Shown: positions 35,526 through 46,494 of the stretch, in pieces
How the letters are laid out: each line of letters starts with the position of its first letter
Position numbering within the stretch: position 1 is the stretch's first letter
DNA from: Limnephilus marmoratus
Taxonomy: Eukaryota; Arthropoda; Insecta; Trichoptera; Limnephilidae
Reading direction: 5' to 3'
Assembly: GCA_917880885.1 (NCBI GenBank)
Contig: OU862931.1
Span: 14,705,337-14,769,336 of the forward strand
Length of the DNA: 64,000 nt
Notes under the pieces: model-generated
What the model saw: only the letters and a program-made list of their open reading frames with translations
Told to the model about the DNA's origin: nothing
Database searches by the model: none
Translations under genes and position numbers: made by a program

Positions 35526-37058
35526 CGAGGGCTTGATATTAATAAAGCTAGTGGGCCTGACGGAATACCTGCCCTGGTATTGCAGAGGTGCGCTGCAGAA
35601 ATAGCTCCAATTTTGACGAAGCTTTTCAAAATGTCCCTGAAGTCTGGTTCTGTGCCCTCTGGTTGGAAAAAAGCGATCATTCACCCTATTCCAAAGAAGG
35701 GTGACCGCTCCAACCCAGCCAACTACCGCCCCATAGCGATCACATCAGTTCTGTCTAAGGTAATGGAACGTGTGATCAACGACAAACTGCTCACATACCT
35801 CGAGAAGAACAAAATTATTAACGACCGTCAATACGGATTCCGGCGGAACCGCTCGTGCGGTGATCTTCTCGCGTATGTGACGCATGTTTGGGGGCGGTGC
35901 CTGGAACGTTTTGGTGAGACCCAAACGGTTGCACTGGATATTTCCAAGGCCTTTGACCGGGTTTGGCACCGAGGGCTTGTCAACAAACTGCTTTCTTACG
36001 GACTTCCCGCATCCTTGTGTAAGTGGATTGCCGACTTTTTGAGGGAGAGGTCGATTCAGGTGGTTGCTGACGGTTTCACCTCTTCTTCGCATTCGATAAA
36101 TGCTGGCGTCCCACAGGGATCGGTTCTGTCACCGACTTTGTTTCTGTTGCACATCAATGACCTCTTGTCATGTGCACCGATTCATTGTTACGCGGATGAC
36201 AGTACAGTCCATGATAGCTTTTTGTTTGACAAGCCCCCAAAGGGCACACAAACTCCAATAGCTCGGAGGGCTTTGAAGCAAAGAATGGACGGTTACCTCG
36301 AGAGTATTTTCTCTTGGGGTAAGAATAACCTCGTCGAATTTAATGTTTCAAAGACCCAATCATGTTTGATAACGTCTAAAAGGGATCGAAATGAAAATCT
36401 AGTCTCCTTCAACGGAAGCAACCTTCCGAACAGGACCTCCATTGATATGCTTGGTGTAACTCTAAGTGACCAGCTCAGGTACGGGGGCTCCATCGAAACC
36501 AGAGTTAAGTTAGCCTCTCAGAAACTGGGCGTACTGTACAGGGCACGCAGATACTTTAATAGTACCCAACTGCTAACCCTGTACAAATCGCAAGTGCGCC
36601 CCACGGTTGAATTTGGCAGCCACCTCTGGTCTGGAGCTCCAAAATACCTAAAAAAAACCCTTGACTCTGTGCAGAAACGGGCGGTCCGTTTGATAGATTC
36701 TCCCATCCTAACAGACGGACTGCAATCTTTAGAGCATAGGCGTCAGGTGGGAATGCTGTCCTTGTTCTACCGGTATTACAATGGAAGATGCTCCGAGGAA
36801 CTAGCATCATTGATCCCCTCGGCTCCGGTGCATAGTCGGGAAACACGCCAAACACGCGCTAAACATTTGTACACGGTTGACATTACTCACATGAGAACGG
36901 GTCGTTTCTATGACTCGTTCTTGAGTTCAACGGCTCGGCTGTGGAACGATTTGCCGGCCTCTGTGTTTCCTCCCTCCTACAACATGGGTCTCTTCAAGAC
37001 CCATGTTCACTCCTTCCTTTCCTCAAAGAGACCCTCCACACAGCATCTACAAAGATGA
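35526..37058 (+). pseudogene. CR1-like LINE ORF2, reverse transcriptase part (copy A)
   Basis: The frame is open from the errantivirus border (GLDINKASGPDGIP) to the stop before the 3' UTR. RT motif A is ALDISKAFDRVWH, motif B GVPQGSVLSPTLFLLHINDL, motif C CYADDSTVH, so all catalytic residues are present. It differs from copy B at one residue (Lys instead of Gln in TRAKHLYTVD). The split by the errantivirus and the missing endonuclease make it non-functional despite its young age. Confidence 0.88.
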
Positions 37059-37127
37059 CATAGGCCCTGAGGGAAATTATTTTCCTCAGGGCCTCCTGTG
37101 TGGTGTTAATGTAAAAAAAAAAAAAAA

Positions 37128-37276
37128 GTGTGCTTTAGAAATGTTTTGTTCTACATATTGGAGGAAATTAAATTTGTCCGTTTAAAAATCTTTTGATGTT
37201 ATTAAGTGTGATTTAGAAATGTTTTCTTCTATTGGAGGAAATAAAATTTAAAAATCTTTTGATATCAAGTGTGATT
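37128..37276 (+). repeat. Satellite of 72/74 bp units, right block
   Basis: Two further units resume directly after the LINE poly-A (TTTAGAAATGTTTTGTTCTA and TTTAAAAATCTTTTGATG), showing that the LINE inserted into the array. Confidence 0.85.
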
Positions 37277-37329
37277 TGGATTTTCAATATAATTGATTTA
37301 AAATATTTACCAAAACGACTGTTTTGAGA

Positions 37330-37809
37330 GGTGACCCTACAATTCGTCCTGCGACAGTTCATCCGGCCGACAGTTCATCCTGCCGACAGTTCATCCTGCC
37401 GACAGTTCATCCCGCCGACAATTCATCCGGCGACAATTCATCCTGCTTGATCATTTAGAAGATTTTTATTAAGTAAGTATGCAAAGAGGAAATACGGCCG
37501 TACAACCAAAATCGAAATACTTATATCTGAAGGCATCTTGAGTGGAAATCCGCTGTAAAAATATTTTTTCTAACAATAATTTCGACTCTCCGAAGAAGTA
37601 TGCGTGAATAACAAAATACGACATACTTATACTTATAGGTTAGGTTAGGTTAGGTTGAATTGTCAGGATGAATTGTCGCCGGATGAATTGTCGGCGGGAT
37701 GAACTGTCGGCAGGATGAACTGTCGGCAGGATGAACTGTCGGCCGGATGAACTGTCGCAGGATGAACTGTCGCCGGATGAATTGTCGCAGGATGAATTGT
37801 CATGGAACC
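37330..37809. mobile_element. Foldback element with arrays of a 12-mer and 9 bp target duplication
   Basis: The left arm (37340-37444) has at least seven copies of GACARTTCATCC-type 12-mers separated by short spacers such as TGCC. The right arm (37655-37803) has the same motif at least eight times in inverted orientation. The element is flanked by GTTTTGAGA at 37321-37329 and 37810-37818. A (TTAGG)4-like tract (37637-37655) adjoins the right arm. There is no transposase gene. Long arms made of short direct repeats and a 9 bp duplication are the hallmarks of Foldback/Mutator-type elements. Confidence 0.85.
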
Positions 37810-37963
37810 GTTTTGAGATGATCCACGTTTAAATTTACAAATGATATTATCGTGTACTAAGGATTTCTGTCATTATTAGAATCAGGGATGACGTTGTCCC
37901 ACTGGTTTCGGGCAGTTCGTTAGAACTATTGTGTCTTAATAATGTATGTCATATGTGGACTTA

Positions 37964-38155
37964 CAGGGTGCGGCAGCAAAACTTCCTTTTTTTAAATGCG
38001 CGCCATTCAGTCGGTTGATGTCGTAGCAGAGCGCTGGCGATCTCGTTCGAGAGGCGGAACTATAAAGTTTTGTCCCGACACAGTTTCATCGTTATCATGC
38101 GTTGGAACAGAGAGGAGCGTACGTTTGCCATTGAGGCCTACTTTTATTCTTCTAG
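37964..38155 (+). mobile_element. 5' end of a mariner-like element
   Basis: A TA followed by CAGGGTGCGGCAGCAAAACT resembles a mariner inverted repeat. An ATG at 38097 opens MRWNREERTFAIEAYFYSS, matching the start of the helix-turn-helix domain also seen in the mariner at 52422-53762 (FTGEQRAFCVRAYYINN). The homology stops near 38155, so only the extreme 5' end remains. Confidence 0.6.
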
Positions 38156-40145
38156 ATCGTGTCCAATAAAGTTTTACTCACAGTCCCCTAAAACTGTTTT
38201 TTTCATGTTCTCTTCTAAATACGTATTTTTTTACATTTTTCATTTCATAATTTTAATCCTTTTTTTTAATATCTCATTTGACTAATTAGTTAAGGCGATC
38301 CTGGGTTGGAGTCTCAGTTACGATCGTTAGCTTTTTTTCTGTGTTTTGTTCTTTTTCATATTCTGTTCAGATTTTTTAGTATTCCCTTCATTTTCAATGA
38401 TGTAAGTAATTTTGTTACATAAAAGTTTCTGTAACAAGGTGTGTGCACCCTCTTACACATACTTTATTTATGGTTTCGGTGTGTGGCACCTCTAGTGCTT
38501 GCCCATTGACATTTGGGCATTGGTAATATTGCGAGCCCTGCAATATTTTGTAATGCAACAGTTGCTGATCCTGGACAAATTCAAATCAGGAGATTTGAAA
38601 AGAGAACTCCTCATTCTTTGAGCAGCCACAGGTGACCACGGCCGCCGTCCCTGTGGTGGCTCGACGTAATCAACTAGTAATAGTTCGCCATTATTTTAAC
38701 AACATGTGAAGATTGATATATCCGCGCCCATCAGCGGCATCCATCATTCAGGACCATCAGGACAATCATTATAATCCTGAATCAGCAGCGGAGTACCGTG
38801 GGAGCCCATTATTTCTGCTGGAATAAAACCACATCCAGCATCTGCGGACGCAGACATGACAAGACCTTCCGACTACACCTGGAGCCAGAGGTGCTCGCAT
38901 AGATGCGGCCGAAGATTGCCCACCTTGGCCGTCATCAACGTAGTCGGCTGGCCGGCAACCGCCCTTGGACGGGACGTCGCTGGGAAACCGCGGGACTGGA
39001 GGCCTGATTCGTCGCTCCAGCCTGCCGTTCAGCACATGTCAGCAGCGGAGGGAGCTGACCGCACATCTCCGAAGGCAGCAAGCAGCATCATGGAACGCCT
39101 ACATATGGCATCACACATTCATCAATTTTAAATGGTACTAACGCTCCATAACATTGCCCATTTAGATTTACATTAAACTCAAAATTCGTACTTTGATTAG
39201 TCAACTCTTAAAGTTTGGAACAATTAATATGCTCCAACAGCCAACAAAACAATGTCATAAACATTGAACGAAAATTGCAGTTCTTTGGATTTTGAACTGC
39301 GGCTTTGTTCAAATGCCTAAGGCCCAGTTGTTTCACAGGATTTCAAATGTAAAATTGTTGTCAAAAAGTCACTCAGTGTTGTTTGGTATTTCTTTGACAT
39401 TTGAAAGATCTCCGTTAAACGCTGATTCTAGTTGCGTTGAAGCTTTCTATCAAATTATAATAAGCTGACAACTTAACAACATGATGATTGTCCTCTTCTG
39501 CTGATCACACTTTGTTCAAAAGCTGAAAAAAGACTTTGTTCAAAAGATGAACTTAGAATCGGCACTTAACAGGAACTTTTCAACTGACAAAAAAAACGAA
39601 ATAGCGCGGAATGGCTCTTTGATGACAATTTTACGTTTAAATTTTTGTTATACAAACCAACCTACGAGTAACTGTCCTGCCACTGTTTTGTGAGATCATC
39701 AATTTCTTCCAATTTACCATTGATCAAATGCGAATCAGCAAAATGAATCTTGGATTGAGGCCAATATTCTTTTTTAGGCTTCCAACCAAAGTTGGGAAAA
39801 GCTTTTGTTCGGCCCAACAGTCAGTAAAGTTCCAGCAACTTTAATTCATCCAGTCACTTTAATAGATGTTTCATCGCTCTATGATGGATTATACGAGTTT
39901 TTTTTTTAATATTGGCACTGAATTCTTAAACTGTGTAAGCGTTTTTTCTATATTTTACTTATGATATAAACTTTTTTTGCTTTTACGATTTTGTTTGCGA
40001 AATAACAAATTAATGTTGTATTCTTATTTTAAAGACATCGCATATTCTTCAATGCGAGTAAATAAATGTACTAATCTGTTTTCAACGCTGTTTACGAATG
40101 ATCAGATTTAAGGTAGACGAAATAAAAAAAAAATTTCTTAACACA
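38156..40145. other. Interval without recognised genes
   Basis: The stretch 38620-39110 is clearly more GC-rich than its surroundings and has a 91-codon ORF (38856-39131) without a recognisable domain. It may belong to an unrecognised LTR or other element. The remainder is AT-rich and featureless. Confidence 0.45.
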
Positions 40146-40149
40146 TTTC

Positions 40150-40376
40150 AAAAAAATTATCTCTCCTTCTGACGAAGACGGTGGATCGAATAGTCCTACT
40201 GGGAAGATCTCCCTCATTCAGTCCCTCCCGATTGAACCTACTACAATACACAGTCGGTAGGCCGATGGCCATGAACTCGAGCCCTCCTGCTAAGTCACCA
40301 AAGGTAGCGAACCACTTGGGGTAACCTACGGTAGAGGTATTGGTTTTTACATAAATGGTTCCCGGGGCTGCGGTAC
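40150..40376 (-). mobile_element. Tail-sharing SINE (family T), copy 4, 5' part only
   Basis: On the minus strand it contains GGTTACCCCAAGTGGTTCGC and TTTGGTGACTTAGCAGGAGG, followed by AATCGGGAGGGACTGAATGA. The 3' tail with the hairpin is missing. Confidence 0.65.
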
Positions 40377-40524
40377 CCCTACCAGCTGTATTGCATTTAC
40401 TAATCTTTAGTACAAAATTTTGGATGAACATATTTTGTTTGTTAAAGTGGGGATGAAGGTAGGTATGATTGGAGGATTTAATTTTTTTTATTTTCTAATA
40501 ACAGATAACCACAAAGTTACACAC

Positions 40525-40855
40525 CTACGGACAAAACATCCTCCAACAAAATATCAACTAAAACCTAACCTAACTTAACCCAACCTAACCTAACCGAACT
40601 AAAAAATGGGACAAAAATAATTCAAACATCCTGTAAAGACAATAAAGACAATAAATTATTATCTTTATCTGTGTTATTATCTGTATTATTTTTGTCCCAA
40701 TTTACTATTTTTGAAAAATAATGTTATTTATCGTCTTTACAGGATGTCGGTATATTATTATTGTCCCATTTTTTGATAGGTTAGGTTAGGTTAAGTATTA
40801 GTAGATATTTTATTGGGGGATGTTTTGTCCGTAGGATATTTTGTCGGGAGATTAA
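40525..40855. mobile_element. Foldback-type element with GGACAAAACATCC motifs and CCTAA tracts
   Basis: CCTACGGACAAAACATCC at the left is mirrored by GGATGTTTTGTCCGTAGG at the right. Both arms continue inwards with AAAATATC-type repeats and then a CCTAA/TTAGG tract (40563-40597 and 40779-40795). Inside, AAAAAATGGGACAAAAATAA and its partner pair further. Arms at 43927-44060 and 46495-46640 belong to the same family. No coding content. Confidence 0.7.
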
Positions 40856-40869
40856 AACGCACATTACCG

Positions 40870-41247
40870 TTCAGTAGTATAAAGAAAAAAATGTTTTACA
40901 CCTTTTTCCAGATTTTCATTTTCGTAAATCCAGTAATTCAATGGTTCAACTAGTAACTTTTTTCCCGTTAAGCCAATCAAAAATGAATGTAAAAAGTTTC
41001 CCCGTCAATACCAAATTTAGTGAAATTGTATTAGTTAGAAATTGTAACCAAGAGATTTGTTTTTAAAACCTGTATTTCTGAATTCCTGGAAGTACCCCAG
41101 AAAAATGTTTTTAATTAGACCCTAAATAATCAAAACAATTACAGCTTTGGTCTCGCGGTATTTTTTAGGATTCTTCGGATTTATTTGCCCGTTTTATAAA
41201 AATGAAATCATTGTATTGGAATGTACAAGAATTATACAGGGACATAC
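40870..41247. other. AT-rich interval, nothing recognised
   Basis: No supportable feature. Confidence 0.5.
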
Positions 41248-41882
41248 TTTAACCAGTGATTCGTGACTGGTTAGACACAATACATACTACACTTACCTAC
41301 ATACATCATAGACCCTGTATTTGTAGCTTGTATTGTCACATGTTCCTTTCCTACCCATCCGTGTTTACCTGTCATTTTATCATACCAACATTCAGTCTTT
41401 AATCGACTATCGCCGCATGAACATATCTAATATACCGCTTACCGCATCCGCAATTAATCCCGCATACCGCGACTAATATAGTCATAAGTGCAGAATAAAC
41501 CCAGTCAAGTTAGCAGAGTACCACAAGGTTCCGCAGTGAGTCCTTTTTTTCCTTTCCTTATGTGCATTATTTTTACTTGTGCAGTGGTCAAACACATTTC
41601 AAACCACATACAAGGTCCTTCGACATCCACATCCGCACATAAAAGATAAATCAGTGACATTATATGGAGTAAAAAATCTAAATGAAACTTTAGTAAAAAA
41701 AATCATCACATATCACAAAAATCACATATGATCACTGGTCACTCACGAGTAAATGTCCAACCTCTCACCCCAACTCCACTGTCCAATGCCTTTTTATTTT
41801 CTTTATGTTTAAGTTGAAAAAAAAACATCAAGAAGATCAAAAATATTTAGTCTAAATATTATCAGAAATCACTGGTTCAAAA
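41248..41882. mobile_element. Second copy of the 14030-14364 MITE, split by a solo LTR
   Basis: ACTTTAACCAGTGATTCGTG on the left and ATCAGAAATCACTGGTT on the right match the ends of the MITE at 14030-14364; AGTAAAAAATCTAAATGAAA at about 41670 matches the inner TIR. The interruption is the 386 bp segment 41268-41653. Confidence 0.7.
41268..41653. mobile_element. Solo LTR, 386 bp, 5 bp target duplication
   Basis: Starts TGGTTAGACAC, ends AGATAAATCA, and is flanked by GTGAC at 41263-41267 and 41654-41658. It contains AATAAACCC near 41503. TG...CA ends and a 5 bp duplication fit a solo LTR. A related segment lies at 43000-43415. An internal stretch from GTGAGTCC (about 41536) to TTTTTACTTGTGCAG (about 41570-41584) looks like an intron, which would be odd in an LTR. 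The parent element is not in the window. Confidence 0.7.
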
Positions 41883-42999
41883 TGGAATGGGATAGATGAA
41901 CCTTTGTTTTTGAAGAGACAAAATATGAAAATAATATACATTATTCAAAATCCGACAAGCAATTCTGCAGCTTCTTCAGCCGTTGAGCTGACCCAAAGAA
42001 AATTAATATTTTCTATTATATAACATGTGCAGTACGCAGACGTCATAAGCTGTCATCCCATTGGGTCAGTAACGGTAAACAATCGACATATAAACCGAAG
42101 AACTCGCACAGAAAATTCCAACAATGGGAAAACAGGCTTATACCTACATATTATTTAAAATAGTTACTGATGTTTTTGTTTTGCGCTCCAACCCGAAAAC
42201 GTGACAAAATAGATGGCAAATTGCAAACGCCAGTTGAATGTTTTATTACTGTTTGCGAATAAATAATAGCTCAGTGACGGTTACGAGCCACCCGGCTATA
42301 GGCCGCGTGGAAAATATTTCATTCCAAAGCGATGGACTATTAAACTTAGAACGTTAATTGAAAAAAGGTCTTCCAGTGAGTTTATTTTCCTGGATATTTA
42401 CTAAACACAACTTTATGCTTGAAGTGCTTTGGCGATGTTCACAAGATGAGAAGATTATTCCATGGATTAACTAATTTTAATTTTTTGAAGTGAAACTTCT
42501 TAAGCACTGTTGTGATATACGAGTATATACCATACATCTATAGGATTTAACCTGCGAGAGAATGAGATAATAATGTTAGGTTGGTTTTTTATGGCAGAAG
42601 ATCTTCAATAAAGACGAAGATCGACAGGCGTAACTTCCGACGATTTTATATCGGTATACCGAGCACGGTTTCACTGTTGTCAGCCGATCCGATATTGACA
42701 GAGAATAAATTAGAAATCGATATTTGCTGGCAACACCGGAGGATTTTCTTTTTGACCCTAAACAAGAGTTAATTACTTAATGAGGTTTTTAGTCATATTT
42801 CAAACACCTTCGTTTTTCAAAGATAGAACGGAATAAATTGATCGCGTCTAAGAAGCATTATTTAGGTCTATGGATCGCTTATATTTGACTTCTTTCAATT
42901 CTACGATTCAATTCAATCCGTTCATTAATCAGTCAATAATTTTTCATATCGAATGACATTATGCAAAAATACTTGTAGGTACATTGACAGTTTACCAAC
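41883..42999. other. Interval without recognised features
   Basis: No supportable gene. A 63-codon ORF at 42581-42772 has no recognisable domain. Confidence 0.45.
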
Positions 43000-43415
43000 T
43001 GGTTGGGCGTTTACAGATTACATAGCAACACCTACCTACATACATCTGCATATATCATAGACCCTGTGCTTGTAGCTTGTATTGTCACATGTTCCTTTCC
43101 TACCCATTCCTATATACATGACATTTAACGTTACCAACACTGAGTCTTAAATTAAAACTCGCCGCGTGAACATCTCCAATATTCCGCATACCGCTTCCGC
43201 ATACTTAATCCCGCATACTTCAAGTAAAATACCGCGACTAACAGTCATTCAATTGCATGACAAACCCAGCCGAGATAGAAGAGAAGTGCCAGCGCTGTAA
43301 GTCTTTTTTTCTCTTATTCCTTTATGTGCATTCATTTTACTTGTGTAGTAGTCTTTCATACATTTCAAAACATACATGGTCCTTCGATATCCGCAGACAC
43401 ATAAATCACACATCA
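43000..43415. mobile_element. Second solo-LTR-like copy
   Basis: Shares ATCATAGACCCTGT, TTGTAGCTTGTATTGTCACA, CCGCATACCGC and GGTCCTTCGA blocks with 41268-41653 in the same order. Starts TGGTTGGGCG. The flanks CCAAC and CTAAC match at four of five bases, so a target duplication is possible. Confidence 0.6.
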
Positions 43416-43926
43416 CTAACTCTAGTCTGATACTATGGAAGCCGCGCTAAAATTTATCAATCATCGGTCGGAATATCTGTTATCAATCGTTAACCGTGCT
43501 CGGAAATATTGATAACTGACCATAGATGACGGATTTGGTCAGAATCATATTGATGTAAGGTTTTATCGATCGTCCATGCTGTACCTCCCGAGCGTAAGTT
43601 ACTTCGGAGAAAAATTGTCCGTTACGTAGAAATAAGTCAAATTTGATGGTACCAGCGCATGCAGTGTCCTAAACCAAGTGTTCTCTTACTATTTATAGTT
43701 ACCATGAGATAAATTTCAAGCTGAGCTCTATGTATCTGTGACTCAAAGTCAATGTAGGCAATCACGTAAAGGGGAGTGATATTATGACAGTATCTGGTGG
43801 AACCGTGTATTTGAACATCCCTTACAGACTGTTCAAATATATATTCGGCAGACAAGCATACAGAATTGCAGAATTACAAACTGGAGACTACACACGAGTA
43901 TCATAACATTGGTACCGCGCGTTTTC
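43416..43926. other. Interval without recognised features
   Basis: No supportable feature. Confidence 0.45.
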
Positions 43927-44060
43927 AACCCGCGTCAAAATATTCCCGACACAATATACTCCGACAAGATATCCCTCGACATAACATTCCAGGGACAAAA
44001 TATCCTAGGGACAAAACATTCTCTAACAAAATATCTACTAAAACCTAACCTTAATTCACA
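43927..44060. repeat. Foldback arm, left, with GACAAAATATCC repeats
   Basis: Repeated 12-mers of the type GACAAAATATCC/GACAAAACATTC end in AAAACCTAACC. This is the inverted counterpart of 46495-46640 and the same family as 40525-40855. Confidence 0.7.
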
Positions 44061-44137
44061 TTTTACTATTTTTTAACCATAATTTATTGTAATTTCAGAT
44101 AAAACAATAGCTTCGTAAACGCCACTTTTATTTTCTA

Positions 44138-44380
44138 CTAGCAAACCCGGCCACACGTTGCTGTGGCTAACGAAACCTTTGTAACCAACGCCATCTGTTA
44201 AATCAAATCTAAACCACGCTGCCCGCTGCCAGCTTCCCGCTGCCCGCTGCCGCTTGACCAGATATATTAAGTATTTCAACCAATTTACACAAAACGTTGA
44301 CAAATTATATACCTAAAAACCTTCCTAGTGAATCACTTTATCTATTGGTGAAAAGCTCATGAAAATTCGTTGCGTAGTTT
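44138..44380. repeat. Degenerate interspersed repeat
   Basis: Starts CTAGCAAACCCGGCCACACG, similar in style to the Helitron-like end CTGACCCGACAAACGTTG at 13599, and contains a CCCGCTGCC repeat at 44220-44254. Class not determined. Confidence 0.35.
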
Positions 44381-45480
44381 TTTTTATTTTATTATTTATT
44401 TATTTATTCCGTTTTTACAATTTTACAAAGTTAGGTATAAGTACAATTATTTTTTAAATTATGTACATGTAATGCAAATATTTTTTAATGGTGGTAATAA
44501 TACCTCTCTAATTGAGAATTTCTCGTGTTTAGGGAGGGAGTACTAACACAATTGATATTTTGATATATGTTTAATTGATGCTACCATGAGCGTATTTATG
44601 AAAAAATAAAATAAAAACAACATGTATGTAAAATTATATACCTGTGCACTATTTTAGGAAGAAAGTTTTTTTTTAAATTATAAAATATAAAACCTGTGTA
44701 CACATTGAAAATATAAGTGGGCGTAATATAACACAAACATGAAATTACTTAGTGGTGAAATGTATTTTAATTTTTTTCTTAAAAATTTTATAATTTTTTT
44801 CGGATTGAATATCTTTAGGGAGTTCGTTAAAGCATTTTATGGCTGAGTATGTGTAATGGTGTTGGGCCGTTACAGTATTAAGTTTAGGGATTATTATTTG
44901 TCCTGTTGTTCTCGGCCCGGTGCTAAATGACTTTATCGTGAGTTTGTCTTTATGGATTTGAAGTAATGCATTTTTTTGATAGATTCTGTTTATTTGTAAA
45001 ACTTTGAATTCATCGAATATTTTTTGAGTTGAATAGTCTAAAGGTTTTTTTAGAATAATTTTGATGAGTCTTCTATGTACTATTTCAAGTGGGGCTAAGT
45101 TGGTTTTATACGCTCCTCCCCAACCTATTATTCCGTATTGCAGAACTGATTGGGCTAAAGCATTGCAGACCTTCTGTAGTATAGATTTATGAAGAATATT
45201 TCTTAGTTTGAGGAATACGTAAAAAAGTTTACGTATTCTGTTTATGGTTTGTGCAATATGTTCTGTCCATTTAATATGTTGGTCTATTATTATGCCAAAA
45301 TATTTAATTTGTTCTTTTTTGAAATTTTTGTGCATTTAGATGAGTTGCAGTTGTCAGTATAATTTTTACAAGAGCTATGAATGAATTTATAATTGGAAGG
45401 TAGTTTAAAAGATCTAAGCGCACATACTGCTGGAGCGACTTCATTTTATACTTAGTAAAGATAAAGATACTTTATGTTTT
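44381..45480 (-). pseudogene. CR1/L2-like LINE 3' fragment
   Basis: A 196-codon frame (45335-44745) covers the end of the RT and the C-terminal region, with KYFGIIIDQHIKWTEHIAQT and YGIIGWGGAYKTNLAPLE matching blocks of the LINE at 1-2564. Upstream one frameshift near 45335 leads to older coding sequence as far as about 45440. The 3' UTR ends in a repeat of AATAA near 44393-44420. RT catalytic motifs are absent, so it is 5'-truncated. Confidence 0.75.
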
Positions 45481-45556
45481 TATTTATTTATTATTTACGC
45501 CATTTTTCGGGGCTTTTACATTACATATGAATAATAAGAAATACACAGCACTCATT

Positions 45557-46310
45557 TTAAAAACTGAACTCTCTCAGTAACAATATTTTATGTTTGTTTA
45601 AACTTAAATTGAAGATGTCCACCGACTTGGTATAATTTTTTCCCTCCATTAGTATTCTGGGCAAAGAAGAATACGTATGGTAGTTAGTCCCAGAATTTCT
45701 GCACTGAAATAAATCCTGACCTCTAGTATTACGTAGTGGAATCCTGAAGCTGATCAATTCTAGCAATATCGGACTATCAACTAAATCGTTTAGAATTTTA
45801 TATAGAAATACTAAGTCAGTGAAAATTCTTCTGTCTGACAATTTGAGCATATTCGTATCATTTAAAATAGTGCTGTAGTTCAACATAATTGCTGGAATAC
45901 CCATTTTAAAATTTGGAAAACGTAAGATTTTTTTTGTATTCACTCAACAGCTTACACATGTATACTACGATGTGGATTCCAGACGGGAGAATTGTACTCA
46001 AGTTGACTTCTAACAATGGCAAAATATAACAGTTTAATACACTTTAAATTGTAAAAATTTCTAGTTAGCCTAGTTATAAATCCCAAAATTTTTAAGCCCT
46101 TATTAGAGATTTCTGTTGTTTGGTTAACAAATGAAAGATTTGTTTAAAAAGTGATTCCTAAGTCTTTAATTTTTGTTAATGTCTGAAGAGAATTGTTATC
46201 AATGCTGTAATTAAATTTCACTGGATTTTTTATTAGATAAAATCTAACTATTTCACATTTTGAGATATTTAGGTAAAGTCTATTTTCGTTACACCAAATT
46301 AATTAAAATT
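45557..46310 (-). pseudogene. Second LINE C-terminal fragment, different family
   Basis: The 128-codon frame 45943-45557 (RRIFTDLVFLYKILNDLVD, then NYHTYSSLPRILMEGKNYTK) and the broken upstream part (ENRLYLNISKCEIVRFYLI near 46290-46230, then KIKDLGITF) represent RT thumb and C-terminal regions. At least two stops interrupt it. It is separate from the neighbouring fragment and belongs to another family. Confidence 0.65.
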
Positions 46311-46350
46311 TTAAAACATATATTATCTATAACACATGTAACTTTATTTT

Positions 46351-46445
46351 AGTAGAGTATTATACTGCCCTGAAGAAGCTACGGTGGTAGCGAAACCCGG
46401 TCAGCACAAAATATAAAAAATAAATGTGGTGTTTACAAAGTTATT
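46351..46445 (+). ncRNA. Hammerhead-ribozyme-like motif of a Penelope-type element (degenerate)
   Basis: CTGAAGA at 46370-46376 fits the CUGANGA core. It is followed by a 5 bp stem (46378-46382 with 46387-46391, loop GGTG), then GAAAC and, after three bases, GGTC. That can form a 2 bp stem III and a GUC cleavage triplet. There is one extra A before stem II, and stem I has only three consecutive pairs (TGC/GCA). Penelope-like elements are known to carry such minimal ribozymes. Activity is doubtful. Confidence 0.4.
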
Positions 46446-46494
46446 GTCTTTAAAGGTTGTCTGCATTATGTTTGTTCCATTTTTTGTTAGGTTG

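Larger units (their letters stand above)
29939..37127 (+). mobile_element. CR1-like LINE copy A, 5'-truncated, split by an errantivirus
   Basis: LINE sequence occupies 29939-30132 and 35526-37127. It ends in the 3' hairpin at 37063-37093 and a poly-A at 37113-37127. The 5' truncation point falls inside the satellite array. It is nearly identical to copy B at 47132-50136. The errantivirus at 30133-35525 separates the two halves and duplicated the four bases CGAG. Confidence 0.9.

Noticed and set aside
37321..37818. CRISPR-like array (short repeats with short spacers)
   Set aside because: The repeats are 12 bp with 4-6 bp spacers, inverted on the two sides and flanked by a 9 bp target duplication; this is a eukaryotic foldback element.
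38856..39131. A 91-codon GC-rich gene
   Set aside because: No recognisable domain, no conserved start context, and an overlapping ORF of similar length on the other strand.
40563..40597. True telomere or telomere-associated sequence
   Set aside because: The CCTAA tracts are only a few units long, imperfect, and sit inside inverted-repeat elements.
42600..43620. Inverted repeat linking 42600-42740 and 43440-43620 (shared GAGCACGGTT)
   Set aside because: Only a short core matches; the rest does not pair well enough to support an element.
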